A stretch of 64,000 bases of DNA from Lachnospiraceae bacterium (GCA_017552985.1 JAFZNO010000013.1:144061-208060), one strand, 5' to 3'; positions 8,903 through 16,592 are shown, counted from the stretch's first letter. The notes: generated by a model not told the origin, from the letters alone. Numbers and translations are program-made.

Positions 8903-8935
8903 AAGAATTCCCCTCCTTTCTTCGTTATGTCATAT

Positions 8936-8964
8936 ATAACGTTTTGGGAGGGGAAAAAGGGACA
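8936..8964 (-). promoter_or_regulatory. Probable ECF-sigma promoter, copy 1
   Basis: On the minus strand TGTCCC (8959-8964), 17 bases, then CGTTAT (8936-8941) continuing ATATG. An A/T-rich tract with TTTTAAAAGTTAAAA-like sequence lies further upstream. The same two boxes, spacing and A/T tract recur at 11204-11232. This does not fit a sigma-A promoter and lies 34 bases from the start of the secreted gene. Confidence 0.75.
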
Positions 8965-9036
8965 GGTTATGTAATTTTAAAGTTTTAAAGTTTTTAAAAG
9001 TTAAAAGTTTTTTATATTTCTGATTACATTTCAAAA

Positions 9037-9699
9037 CTATTTTATTTTCTCTGCCAATTCTATCAGTTGGTTTTTATCCAGAAAACCTTGGATGCTAAGC
9101 AATATGCCATTTGCACTTTGCCATACAATTATGTTTGATTCGTCAGGCTTTTCAGACAAATATAAATCTGCCTTGATCCCGTTTACATATACCGTTTGAC
9201 TTTCCATGTTCTCATCAAACAACAAATAAAACTCCTCTTCACGCGTGGAATTCATTGCGGTAAAAATCAACAACTCTCCTTTCTCGCTCGTATATGCTTC
9301 GTTAACTGTATCTTCATCCTCATGCCTGTCAACCAACTGATATTCTTCAAATACAATTCCTTCTAAAGTATAAGCAGATAAATTCTCGGTTGCTCCCATA
9401 TTGTTCTGATATCTATACTCATTATCCATAAAGCGCTCGGCAAACCATCTTATTACTTCTGCCCTTGCTTCTTCACTAAATCCCAGAACCAGTCCACCCG
9501 AAATACCGAGCACAACAAGTATTGTTGCGGCTACCCTGCGCACCTGATACAACAGAGGATGTTTTTCCATCGCAATGAGCTGTTTCATTTTTCTGTGAAA
9601 TTTTGGCGAAAACACACAATCTTTTTCTGCAACGGGGAACTGTGTCAACATATGATCTCGCACTTCAATCAATGCGCTTTTCAATTGTTCATCAGTCAA
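9037..9699 (-). CDS. Membrane anti-sigma factor, DUF4367-like
   Basis: A 220-residue protein with a cytoplasmic N-terminal domain (DEQLKSALIEVRDHML), one membrane span near residues 55-77 (VAATILVVLGISGGLVLGF) and an extracellular C-terminal domain of the DUF4367/DUF4179 type. Such proteins hold a cognate ECF sigma factor inactive until a surface signal arrives. The start is a TTG at 9699, nine bases after AGGAGG, and overlaps the sigma gene by eight bases. A longer frame from 9732 has no ribosome site. The overlap implies translational coupling with the sigma gene. Confidence 0.85.
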   Translation of the reverse strand: MTDEQLKSALIEVRDHMLTQFPVAEKDCVFSPKFHRKMKQLIAMEKHPLLYQVRRVAATILVVLGISGGLVLGFSEEARAEVIRWFAERFMDNEYRYQNNMGATENLSAYTLEGIVFEEYQLVDRHEDEDTVNEAYTSEKGELLIFTAMNSTREEEFYLLFDENMESQTVYVNGIKADLYLSEKPDESNIIVWQSANGILLSIQGFLDKNQLIELAEKIK

Positions 9700-10228
9700 T
9701 GCTTTGATCCTCCTTCCCCATGGCTTTTTCAAGTCGCTGTTTAGCCCTTTGTCCTGCCTTCTTGGCTGCTTCCGTTGATATTCCTAAAATCTGACCAATT
9801 TCCGAATACTCATATCCGTGCAAATACTTTAACATTATTATGTCCCTGTCACGCGGAGCCAGCCCCTCGATTCGTTTCGCAATTTCACTTTCCCCGTCAT
9901 ACGGCACCAAAGAATCTTCACCGACCAGATCTTCTTCCAGGGACATTTCCTGTTTCCATTGTTTCTTTTTCTTTCTGTATATTTCTCTTGCTGCATTCCT
10001 GGTTACTTGCATAACATACCATTTTGTATTTTTATCCTTCGGATCCTGTAGTTTTTTTACATGCTTGCACGCATTTAACATGGCCGTCTGCACCGCGTCT
10101 TCAGCATCTTCTTCGCTTCGCAATATGGAGGTTGCGATTATTTTCATGCTCGTAGCATATAGCTCATAAATTTGTTCTATTTTTGTTCTGTCTTCTTTAT
10201 CTTCAATTGTCGCCAAAAAAATAAACAT
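9692..10228 (-). CDS. ECF-type RNA polymerase sigma factor
   Basis: A 178-residue sigma-70 family protein. Region 2 lies at about residues 20-90 (SEEDAEDAVQTAMLNACKHV, then WYVMQVTRNAAREIYRKKKK) and region 4 at about 118-170 (LAPRDRDIIMLKYLHGYEYS, then a helix-turn-helix IGQILGISTEAAKK). Regions 1 and 3 are absent, as in ECF factors. It heads an operon with its anti-sigma gene. It has its own sigma-A promoter, so it is made constitutively and controlled by release from the anti-sigma. Its likely targets are the two TGTCCC-N17-CGTTAT promoters inside the same element. Confidence 0.93.
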   Translation of the reverse strand: MFIFLATIEDKEDRTKIEQIYELYATSMKIIATSILRSEEDAEDAVQTAMLNACKHVKKLQDPKDKNTKWYVMQVTRNAAREIYRKKKKQWKQEMSLEEDLVGEDSLVPYDGESEIAKRIEGLAPRDRDIIMLKYLHGYEYSEIGQILGISTEAAKKAGQRAKQRLEKAMGKEDQSID

Positions 10229-10283
10229 GCCCTGCCCCCATCCCGAACTTTTGTTCGTTTTCGTGACAAAATAAGCTATCTAC

Positions 10284-10312
10284 TTTATAACATCAGCATG
10301 TTATTTTTTCAA
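10284..10312 (-). promoter_or_regulatory. Sigma-A promoter of sigma/anti-sigma operon
   Basis: TTGAAA (10307-10312) and TATAAA (10284-10289) with a 17-base spacer, about 55 bases upstream of the sigma gene start. Confidence 0.65.
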
Positions 10313-10469
10313 TCGACAAATATAATAAATTTTCATGGTACATTCCAGACTGACTTAATTGTAAACCAACTGATATAAATTCATCAAAAGTTAAATAAAC
10401 TAATCTATTCGGTATATCGATTTACCCATTCACAACACTAAGCAAACCACTTTGCATCGTAAATGTGTA

Positions 10470-10560
10470 GTCGAGTAGACTAGGGGCTCACGCCCCTAGC
10501 CCCTCACAGATCCGTGCATGTGGCTTTTCCGCACACGGCTCCTCGCAGTAACGACCGCCC
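10470..10560 (-). mobile_element. Group II intron 3' end remnant (domains V-VI)
   Basis: The minus strand reads GAGCCGTGTGCGG, a short A-rich loop and GCCACATGCACGG, which is domain V with the catalytic AGC. It is followed by a perfect CTAGGGGC/GCCCCTAG hairpin and TCTACTCGAC, a typical domain VI and 3' splice end at 10470. No reverse transcriptase frame or upstream domains remain, so it is a truncated relic. The 358-base gap between 10228 and 10586 holds only this and the promoter above. Confidence 0.8.
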
Positions 10561-10585
10561 AGACTCCCTCGGCTATGCTTCATTA

Positions 10586-11005
10586 TTATTGCTCATTCAC
10601 AAAATCAATAGATATAAAATTTCCTTTTTCGCCCTCCCCTGAATAAATTATCATTATTTTAAATTTATTTCCCTCCTTTGATGTTACTATCGCATCCTCT
10701 ACCTCATACCCCATATTGCGATAATAATTAAAAAACTGAACTAGGTTCGCATAAGTATAGTATGTACAAGCCGTGTCGGATGTTTTATAAGCGAATGCTG
10801 TATGTGGAGGAAGTGGAATGGTATATTTTTTCGTGTCATTCTCATTTATGAGATAAGATATGTGCTCCTTCCGCCCGTTAAAATGTGCATCAAACCAGTA
10901 TCTAAACTCAGGATAGGAAAACCTCAAATATACCAAGATAATTATGGAAAATCCCAAAAATAATATCGCTATCCAAATAATCCGCATGCCCTTTTTCTTG
11001 TTCAT
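10586..11005 (-). CDS. Single-span extracellular protein, unknown
   Basis: A 139-residue protein with one N-terminal membrane span (residues 8-27, IIWIAILFLGFSIIILVYL) and a small exported domain rich in Tyr and Phe (YTYANLVQFFNYYRNMGY). The family is not recognised. GGAG is about 14 bases from the ATG, which is long. About 200 bases upstream lies the second TGTCCC-N17-CGTTAT promoter, so it may be controlled by the element's sigma factor. A gene between the two may have been lost. Confidence 0.65.
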   Translation of the reverse strand: MNKKKGMRIIWIAILFLGFSIIILVYLRFSYPEFRYWFDAHFNGRKEHISYLINENDTKKYTIPLPPHTAFAYKTSDTACTYYTYANLVQFFNYYRNMGYEVEDAIVTSKEGNKFKIMIIYSGEGEKGNFISIDFVNEQ

Positions 11006-11203
11006 ATGCCATTCAAAATCTCCTTATGCATTTATTATTGTAAAACACCCAAAGTCAAGCGACATTGCTTCCCAATGGATACCTTCCTTTCCATAAAATC
11101 AGTTGATCTATAAACTTTGTTTCAAAGCAAGTTACTATCCATTTAATACATTGGAATCCCCCCTTTGTCTAGTATATATGGCTGATATCGCTATTTGCCA
11201 TAT

Positions 11204-11232
11204 ATAACGTTTTAAAATGCTCAAAAGGGACA
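11204..11232 (-). promoter_or_regulatory. Probable ECF-sigma promoter, copy 2
   Basis: TGTCCC (11227-11232), 17 bases, CGTTAT (11204-11209) then ATATG on the minus strand, matching copy 1 in boxes, spacing and upstream A/T tract. The rest of the 404-base gap (11005-11409) contains no convincing gene. Confidence 0.72.
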
Positions 11233-11319
11233 TTTGCCTTGCTATTTTTTTATGGCACTATTTTCTAAATCTTTTAAAAAGATTTTAAAAGTTAAAAAAG
11301 TTGAAAATACTAAACGAAA

Positions 11320-11346
11320 AGCTGAGAATCCGCACAATTCTCAGCT
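11320..11346 (-). terminator. Terminator after DUF3800 gene
   Basis: AGCTGAGAAT and ATTCTCAGCT, perfect ten-base arms, followed by TTTTCGTTT on the minus strand. Confidence 0.8.
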
Positions 11347-11408
11347 AATTCCTCTAAGCTCTGCAATTCCTTAGGTTATGAAAGAACCCAACCGACCAGC
11401 CGCTCTCA

Positions 11409-12089
11409 TTAATCTCTAAATTCTTTCTCCTTAATCCTTTTGAGAAAATCTTTTCTCAAATCATTTCTTGAATGAAACATCAAAAGATCTGAACGCGTAA
11501 GACTGTTTGCATCATAACGTTGCTGCAGCAACGCCAAAGTACATAGCAAATCTGCTGCCTGAAACAGGCGATAATTCACTGGATGAACTTTTCTCATTTC
11601 AAAATCAGTAAGTTCTGTAGCCAAAACAGCATTTAGCATTCTTGTAATCTGTCTTTGACCATTATCATAATATACGATAACTTTATCGAATTCCTGAAAA
11701 TAATCCCGATGGTTTCTAAGAAAAAAAGAAAGGTCTTTAGCCATTTTGGCCTGCAACTTCATGTCATCTTCATAATGTATCTTCTCATAAAGAAAAGTCT
11801 TGTATTTTATGTCGGAATGAAGCACAAAATAGTATAGCTTCGAAAACAAGGCTCTTCGTTCGTTTGGGGGAACATTCTCATAAATCTCTTCCCTCCGAAT
11901 CAGCGGTTCCGAGTGAATCGCCGTGTTTCCATATCCTCTGTTTCGCAAATTCTCGTTTAGGATATCTAGCTGCTTGGATATGTCAACACTCTGATCGTGA
12001 AAAACCATTGTTACCACATAATACGGCGAATGCTTGGCATAATTGCCAAAATCACCACTTTCATCGACAAAAATACTTAATTCGTGCAT
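11409..12089 (-). CDS. DUF3800 protein
   Basis: A 226-residue protein with the family hallmark FVDESGDFG at residues 6-14, a later VIVYYDNGQRQITRML strand-helix, and FQAADLLCTLALLQ near residue 185. DUF3800 is predicted to adopt an RNase H-like fold, with Asp/Glu in these motifs as candidate metal ligands. The family often occurs on mobile elements and near defence genes, but its activity is not established to my knowledge. The start at 12089 has GGAG eight bases upstream. It is immediately preceded by a small structured RNA with its own terminator, a known association for this family. Confidence 0.88.
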   Translation of the reverse strand: MHELSIFVDESGDFGNYAKHSPYYVVTMVFHDQSVDISKQLDILNENLRNRGYGNTAIHSEPLIRREEIYENVPPNERRALFSKLYYFVLHSDIKYKTFLYEKIHYEDDMKLQAKMAKDLSFFLRNHRDYFQEFDKVIVYYDNGQRQITRMLNAVLATELTDFEMRKVHPVNYRLFQAADLLCTLALLQQRYDANSLTRSDLLMFHSRNDLRKDFLKRIKEKEFRD

Positions 12090-12104
12090 TACTTTATCTC
12101 CAAT

Positions 12105-12182
12105 AAAAAACGGCGGAGAGACTCCCCGCCTATTCGGTTGGACCAAGATCTTTCGACCAGCCCACAACAGGCATCGCCTGTT
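12105..12182 (-). ncRNA. Structured RNA upstream of DUF3800 gene
   Basis: A transcript of about 78 bases is implied. It begins with a perfect hairpin ACAGGC-GAT-GCCTGT (12167-12181), then GGTC-GAAA-GATC, a GNRA-capped stem, and ends with GGCGGGGA/TCTCCGCC (12112-12130) plus six T. A sigma-A promoter lies exactly where needed. The terminator ends 16 bases before the DUF3800 start, so the RNA can act as a separate RNA or as an attenuating leader. RNA motifs named after DUF3800 have been described by comparative genomics; membership in one of them is an inference. Confidence 0.7.
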
Positions 12183-12188
12183 ATATAT

Positions 12189-12217
12189 AATATAACAAAA
12201 CCCTCTGGCGTTTGCAA
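12189..12217 (-). promoter_or_regulatory. Promoter of DUF3800-associated RNA
   Basis: TTGCAA (12212-12217) and TATATT (12189-12194), 17-base spacer, placing the transcript start near 12182, just before the first hairpin. Confidence 0.65.
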
Positions 12218-12264
12218 GTGCTTTTGAATAATTATCTTTGGATTATTTTGGGAAATCTCTATTG

Positions 12265-13572
12265 CTACAATACTTTCATCTGATTTTTCTTACCATCTTT
12301 TTCTTGTCCATATTCTTTTGCTGCTTTTCTCCCTTCCTCCAGTTTTTCCTTCAACGTCTTCGGTCTTTCGCTCTCCTCCCATTCCTTGGTGAGTCCCATG
12401 CGGGAGACAAACTTCCCGAGTCTGTCAGCCAACCGGTTCACCTTGTCCAGCTTCCTCCTTAACCCTTCAACGGTATCGCGCAGGCTGCCAATCACCTTCT
12501 CATATTCCGCCGTCACGTATTCCGCCATGGATGCCTGCCGATATTTTCCAAGAAGCCTCTCAAAAGTTTTCTCCGGGATCTTCACCATTGGCTCCGGATC
12601 CAGAATACCCTTGGCCAGTTTTGCTTCCTGCCTGATTCTTTCGATTTCTCGACCAACCTTTCCGTCCGTTCCCGCAAGGGAGTCGGCCATGTCCTTGTAA
12701 GACTGAAGCCTCTCCCGTCTTTGTTCGATCTCCTGATTGATCCTTTTCAGTTCTTCCTGGTGCCTTTCCTCTTCGGATTCGCTCTCCGCGATCCGCACCC
12801 CCGAAGCCGCAAGCTCTGACTCAAGCTCTTGTTTTTCCGCTCCGAGGATTTCAAGCTGGGACTCCATTTCATCTACTTCCCTCTGTGCCTTTCGGTATTC
12901 CGGAAGCATCATGCCGCCGTGGCTTTCTCCCAAAATTTCTGTTTCGATCCCACGCTCCCTGCAAAGTTGTCCCAGGAAATCCCTTTCCCGTTCCTGCCAG
13001 TGCATGGTTTCCGTGTCATTTTTGCTGACTGCGGGGGCGATTCCCATTTCCTGCAGTGCCTTCGTCAGGCTGTTTCTGGTTTTCAGCCCGGTTCTGTAAC
13101 CGTGTGCCACCGGAACGTAATCCAGGTGCAGGTGCGGCGTTGACTCGTCCATGTGAAGAACTGCGTTAAAGAGGTACAGGTTTGGATTTCTCTCCTGAAA
13201 CGTTCTTGCGTACTCCTCCAGCACTTCCTTCGCAAGCCTTGCCTCCTCGCTCAGGTTTCCCCCCTCGTCCAGCACCCCGGTGTCATCCCTCTTTCCGACC
13301 TGCACAACGGTTTCATAAAACGTTTTTTCGTTGTTCCCCGAGTTTTTGATCTTTCCAAGGTAATCGTCAATTTTGCGGTCGCTTCTTTTTTGTTTTTCAT
13401 TGTATTCCCTCACGGCCTCCCCAAAGATTTGACCATAAGCAGCCTCCAGGGACTGCCTTACGAAAGTTTCATTCCAGGATATTCTTTGCGGGTCCACGTT
13501 GGCCGCCACGAACTCCCGGTTATCGTGATTTAGCGATCCCTTTCCCTTTACGAATGAAATGGTTTTCGCCAA
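12265..13572 (-). CDS. MobV-family relaxase (Pre/Mob)
   Basis: A 435-residue plasmid recombination/mobilization enzyme that nicks the transfer origin and pilots the single strand into a recipient using another element's conjugation machinery. The metal-binding motif HMDESTPHLHLDYVP lies near residues 140-155. The N-terminus AKTISFVKGKGSLNHDNREF is typical of the family, and the C-terminal half is a long coiled coil (Glu/Arg/Lys rich). The start is a TTG at 13572 with AGGAGG eight bases upstream; the frame extending to 13650 has no ribosome site. No coupling protein or type IV secretion gene is present, so the element is mobilizable but not self-transmissible. Confidence 0.93.
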   Translation of the reverse strand: MAKTISFVKGKGSLNHDNREFVAANVDPQRISWNETFVRQSLEAAYGQIFGEAVREYNEKQKRSDRKIDDYLGKIKNSGNNEKTFYETVVQVGKRDDTGVLDEGGNLSEEARLAKEVLEEYARTFQERNPNLYLFNAVLHMDESTPHLHLDYVPVAHGYRTGLKTRNSLTKALQEMGIAPAVSKNDTETMHWQERERDFLGQLCRERGIETEILGESHGGMMLPEYRKAQREVDEMESQLEILGAEKQELESELAASGVRIAESESEEERHQEELKRINQEIEQRRERLQSYKDMADSLAGTDGKVGREIERIRQEAKLAKGILDPEPMVKIPEKTFERLLGKYRQASMAEYVTAEYEKVIGSLRDTVEGLRRKLDKVNRLADRLGKFVSRMGLTKEWEESERPKTLKEKLEEGRKAAKEYGQEKDGKKNQMKVL

Positions 13573-13639
13573 TGCTTCTTCCTCCTTCCCTGACTGGTTT
13601 CGCCCTTTTTCCCTTCCGGTCTTGCTTTTTTCTCTTTCC

Positions 13640-13740
13640 TGCCCGCGCAAGCGGGTTCCGGCGGCAACGCCGGGGTTCTGTTACTCTTGTCAAGAGTAAC
13701 GCCTTATTAGTTTTGACACTGCGTATCAAAACATAAGTCG
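13640..13740 (-). other. Probable origin of transfer
   Basis: Directly upstream of the relaxase lie four consecutive hairpins: CCCGC/GCGGG, CCGGC/GCCGG, a perfect GTTACTCTT/AAGAGTAAC (13680-13700), and a dyad with arms CTTAT..GTTTTGA and TCAAAAC.ATAAG (13703-13737). The loop of the last reads TACGCAGTG then TCAAAAC on the minus strand, resembling the AGTGTG nick-site core of MobV origins. The position and structure fit; the nick site is inferred. Confidence 0.65.
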
Positions 13741-13867
13741 CTCTTCCGAGGGATCCTTCCGGAGGACTCCTGCGGAGGGCATCCGGAACCGAGAAAGCCG
13801 GTCCCGGAATTGGTCGCCTGCCCGGACCTGCGGGTTTCCTCCCGTCAGTTCCCCTCTGGCGACCTTC

Positions 13868-13890
13868 ACGGGCGCGTGCCACGCGCCCGT
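13868..13890. repeat. GC-rich hairpin
   Basis: ACGGGCGCGT and ACGCGCCCGT arms about a three-base loop lie 20 bases downstream of the small 'complexin-like' gene's stop. It could be its terminator or part of the transfer origin. Confidence 0.6.
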
Positions 13891-13909
13891 TTATCGTCAT
13901 CAAGTGAAA

Positions 13910-14143
13910 TCACCACCGAAAATCCTGACGCATCCCGACGGCGTCCAGGTATTTCCGACGGTTTCTTTCCCTTTCTTCCTCCGTCGCTGCGGTCTTCGAT
14001 TTCGCGTACCATTCGTGCCGCGTCATCGATTCGACCTTCCGCTCCAAAAACCTTACGACGTCCTTTTCTTCCTCCTTCTCCCCCATCAAGTGATAATTGA
14101 TCATTTTAATGAATATGTCATACGGGATCATTACGTTGTTCAT
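13910..14143 (-). CDS. Small element-encoded protein, unknown
   Basis: A 77-residue charged protein beginning MNNVMIPYDIFIKMINYHLM and ending VGMRQDFRW. Small proteins with this opening and an FRW-type ending recur beside relaxase genes in Clostridia elements (sometimes labelled complexin-like, which is not informative). AGGAGG sits five bases before the ATG at 14143. Placed between the ATPase and relaxase, it may assist replication or mobilization. Confidence 0.75.
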   Translation of the reverse strand: MNNVMIPYDIFIKMINYHLMGEKEEEKDVVRFLERKVESMTRHEWYAKSKTAATEEERERNRRKYLDAVGMRQDFRW

Positions 14144-14250
14144 GCCGTCCTCCTTCAAGGCCGCAACGTTGCAATGCGTTTGATTTTTTGCAACCTTGCG
14201 GTCTTCATGTCCGCATTCTTAGTGTCATTGCATTGTTGCGGTCTTCCCCT

Positions 14251-15234
14251 TTATTCCGTCTTCATCCCTCCAAGCTCCCAGTACCAGACGCTGCCAACCT
14301 TCCGTGCCTTAATGCCAAGCTGCTTCTTGATCATTTCCATCGTCCTTCTGGAAATGCCTGCCTCCGCTGCGGCTTCAAACACTTCATTGCTCGCCACGGG
14401 AGATCCGTCTTCGGCTAACCTTTCCAAAAGTTTCATCGCGGTCTGTTGTTTGCTTTCCCTCGGTGCGTATCCTCCGAGAACCTCATCCGCTGTGATCTCG
14501 TAATCCCCGATCCAGGTAAAGCCCTCCTCGGAAAGCCTGAATGCCTTCGCATGTCCGAATGCCGCGAGGTTGTTCTTGATCTGCACCACCGCCCTCAGGG
14601 AATCCTCCCCCTGTATCCTTCCGACCAGCAGGACGCTCCTCGCCACCGCATAAAAATCGATGGATCCCATCCCCCGATATGCCGCCTTGTTGCCCGCCGC
14701 CTTGTTCATGTGTCCGATCAGAATGATCGCGCACTTGTGTTTGTCCGCCAGGGCTCCCAGGCGTTTCGTCACGTCCCTTGCTTCGTTCGCCCTGTTCATG
14801 TCCACGGTTCCGCCGAGGTATGCCTGCATGGGATCCAGGATCAGAACCCTGGCCCCCGTCTCCGTAAGCGCCTGATCCAGCCTGGCGTCACTCATTGAAA
14901 GGGACTGATCACCCTCGTCTATGACCATGACGTTTGAGCAGTCGGCCCCCGCGGCTTCGAGTCTTGGCTTTACCGTGTCCGCCAGACCGTCCTCGGCAGT
15001 CTGATAAATGATTTTCACGGCTCCTCCGTTCACTTCGCCTTCTTCCAGCCCCTCTCCCCGCGACAGTCTGGCCGCGAGATTGAGGACAAAGGTTGTTTTT
15101 CCGTCACCCGGATCCCCCTGAATGATCGTCAGCTTTCCGTACGGAATGAAGGGATGCCACAGCCATGACACTTCCTCCGTCTCCACCTCGGACATTTGAA
15201 TGATCCTGATGTCCGTCTTTTTGTTACTTTCCAT
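14251..15234 (-). CDS. RepA-like AAA ATPase/helicase
   Basis: A 327-residue RecA-fold ATPase of the plasmid RepA type. Walker A is GDPGDGKTT near residues 40-48. Walker B is ARVLILDPMQAYLGG near residues 128-142. The sensor region is CAIILIGHMNKAAG. After residue 250 there is a winged-helix-like tail (NEVFEAAAEAGISRRTMEMI). Such proteins drive replication of mobilizable elements or plasmids after excision. A 107-base spacer follows before the next gene; it holds two copies of GAAGACCGCAA and several GCAAC/GTTGC words, possibly regulatory. Confidence 0.9.
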   Translation of the reverse strand: MESNKKTDIRIIQMSEVETEEVSWLWHPFIPYGKLTIIQGDPGDGKTTFVLNLAARLSRGEGLEEGEVNGGAVKIIYQTAEDGLADTVKPRLEAAGADCSNVMVIDEGDQSLSMSDARLDQALTETGARVLILDPMQAYLGGTVDMNRANEARDVTKRLGALADKHKCAIILIGHMNKAAGNKAAYRGMGSIDFYAVARSVLLVGRIQGEDSLRAVVQIKNNLAAFGHAKAFRLSEEGFTWIGDYEITADEVLGGYAPRESKQQTAMKLLERLAEDGSPVASNEVFEAAAEAGISRRTMEMIKKQLGIKARKVGSVWYWELGGMKTE

Positions 15235-15338
15235 CTTGTCTTCCTTTCCGTAATTTCGCGTTGAAATCTGGAAAAGCCTTTGCTATAATAAATTTACTGG
15301 ATTCATCAAGGCAAAGGCTTGTTCCTTTGGTTTTGGTG

Positions 15339-16592
15339 TCAAGAGTCCTCGCCTGCGGCGGGGACTTTTCTTTTGCCGCCGGGCATCGGTACCATCTGCG
15401 TGACCGCCTCTCCCACCCTCACTTTTCTTCGCGCCGCTATGTAATACTGCCGCGTCGTGGATTCCAGGTCTCCCACGTAGGCGGCTATGTCCTTTACCTC
15501 CGCCCCGCCTTCATAAAGCCTCGTGGCAAAGGTTCTTCGGAACACGTGGAGCCCACTCACCGCTTCGTCAAGTCCCGCGTTTCGGTAGACGGTGTTCATG
15601 CAGTGTTCCATCATCGTCGCCGTGTAAGCCCTTCCGTTCCTGGTCCTGCAGATCAGGTCTCCGGGCTTGCCGCGCTTTTCCTCAAAAATCATCCGAAGGT
15701 CTTCCACCGCTTCCGGAAACAATTGAATGATCCTTGCTTTCTGGTTCTTGGTCGTTCCCTGAACGGACACGTACTTTCGGTCTCCCCCGTCCCGGTTTCT
15801 GGTCACGGACGTGCTTTTGCAGATGGTCAGAAGCCCGTTCTTTTCGTCGTAATCCTCCCACTTAAGGCTGATCATCTCTCCAACCCGCATGCCCGTGTGA
15901 AGAAGAAGCCTCCCGTAAAGTCCCCCGGCATATTTGTATTCCCCGTTGTTCGCGTTTCTACGAAGCGTTTCCGCTAGGAACCTTTGCTCCTCTTCCTCCG
16001 AAAGCACGATCACGTCAGCTTCGTTGGCTTCCTTTGTTTCCAGCTTTGTAAGCCTTCGCACGATGGTCTTTTTGATCTGCAGCACCGGATTGACGACCAG
16101 GTCTCCCCTCGCCACGGCCCACTCATACGCGGCGTTCAGCACGTCCAGCGCTTTCTTGATGGATGAAGTGCTTAATTTCGCTTTCGTCAGTGCCGCCATG
16201 TGGTTTTCCACGTCCGACGGCGTTACCGCCCGTACCTGAAAGTGCCCAAACGGATACCTGGCTATTTGGTTCTTTATGGTGTCCTCCCTCCGGTCTATTG
16301 ACTTTGGCTTGAGTTCGTCGTTTTTTACCTGAAACTCCAGGTGTCTTTGGCAAAGCTCCTCCACCGTGTTTACGTCGGTAATTTCCAGCCGCCTTTGCTC
16401 CTTTTCCCAAAGGGCTTCCTTTTCCTTCATAAGCTGTATGCAAGTTGCCTTGGACGATGCCGTAACGGTCAGCACCTTTCTTTTCCCTTGGGAATTATAC
16501 CCGACACTTTTTCTGTAGAGGTAACGGCCGTTTTTCTGTTCCACAAAGCATCCCTGTCCCTTCACATTTCGCTTGGGTTTTGAATTCTCCAT
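15339..16592 (-). CDS. int: Tyrosine integrase of tRNA-Gln element
   Basis: A 417-residue site-specific recombinase. It has an N-terminal arm-binding region (GQGCFVEQKNGRYLYRKSVG), a core-binding SAM-like domain (residues 75-170) and a C-terminal catalytic domain. The first catalytic Arg is in HTGMRVGEM, the His-x-x-Arg box is GLHVFRRTFATRL, and the nucleophile is one of the paired Tyr in TTRQYYIAARR. The usual GH before that box reads GD. GTG at 16601 is in frame, but GGGAGG precedes the ATG at 16592 by eight bases. It recombines the repeats at 5342 and 17711. Confidence 0.95.
   Translation of the reverse strand: MENSKPKRNVKGQGCFVEQKNGRYLYRKSVGYNSQGKRKVLTVTASSKATCIQLMKEKEALWEKEQRRLEITDVNTVEELCQRHLEFQVKNDELKPKSIDRREDTIKNQIARYPFGHFQVRAVTPSDVENHMAALTKAKLSTSSIKKALDVLNAAYEWAVARGDLVVNPVLQIKKTIVRRLTKLETKEANEADVIVLSEEEEQRFLAETLRRNANNGEYKYAGGLYGRLLLHTGMRVGEMISLKWEDYDEKNGLLTICKSTSVTRNRDGGDRKYVSVQGTTKNQKARIIQLFPEAVEDLRMIFEEKRGKPGDLICRTRNGRAYTATMMEHCMNTVYRNAGLDEAVSGLHVFRRTFATRLYEGGAEVKDIAAYVGDLESTTRQYYIAARRKVRVGEAVTQMVPMPGGKRKVPAAGEDS

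Noticed and set aside
12105-12182. Type III toxin-antitoxin RNA repeats (ToxIN-like)
   Set aside because: There is a single RNA unit, not tandem repeats, and the neighbour is DUF3800, not a ToxN-fold endoribonuclease.
13520-13903. 127-codon minus-strand frame upstream of the relaxase
   Set aside because: Arg/Gly/Pro-rich translation of the GC-rich hairpin region, no ribosome site, and it overlaps the relaxase start; better read as the transfer origin.
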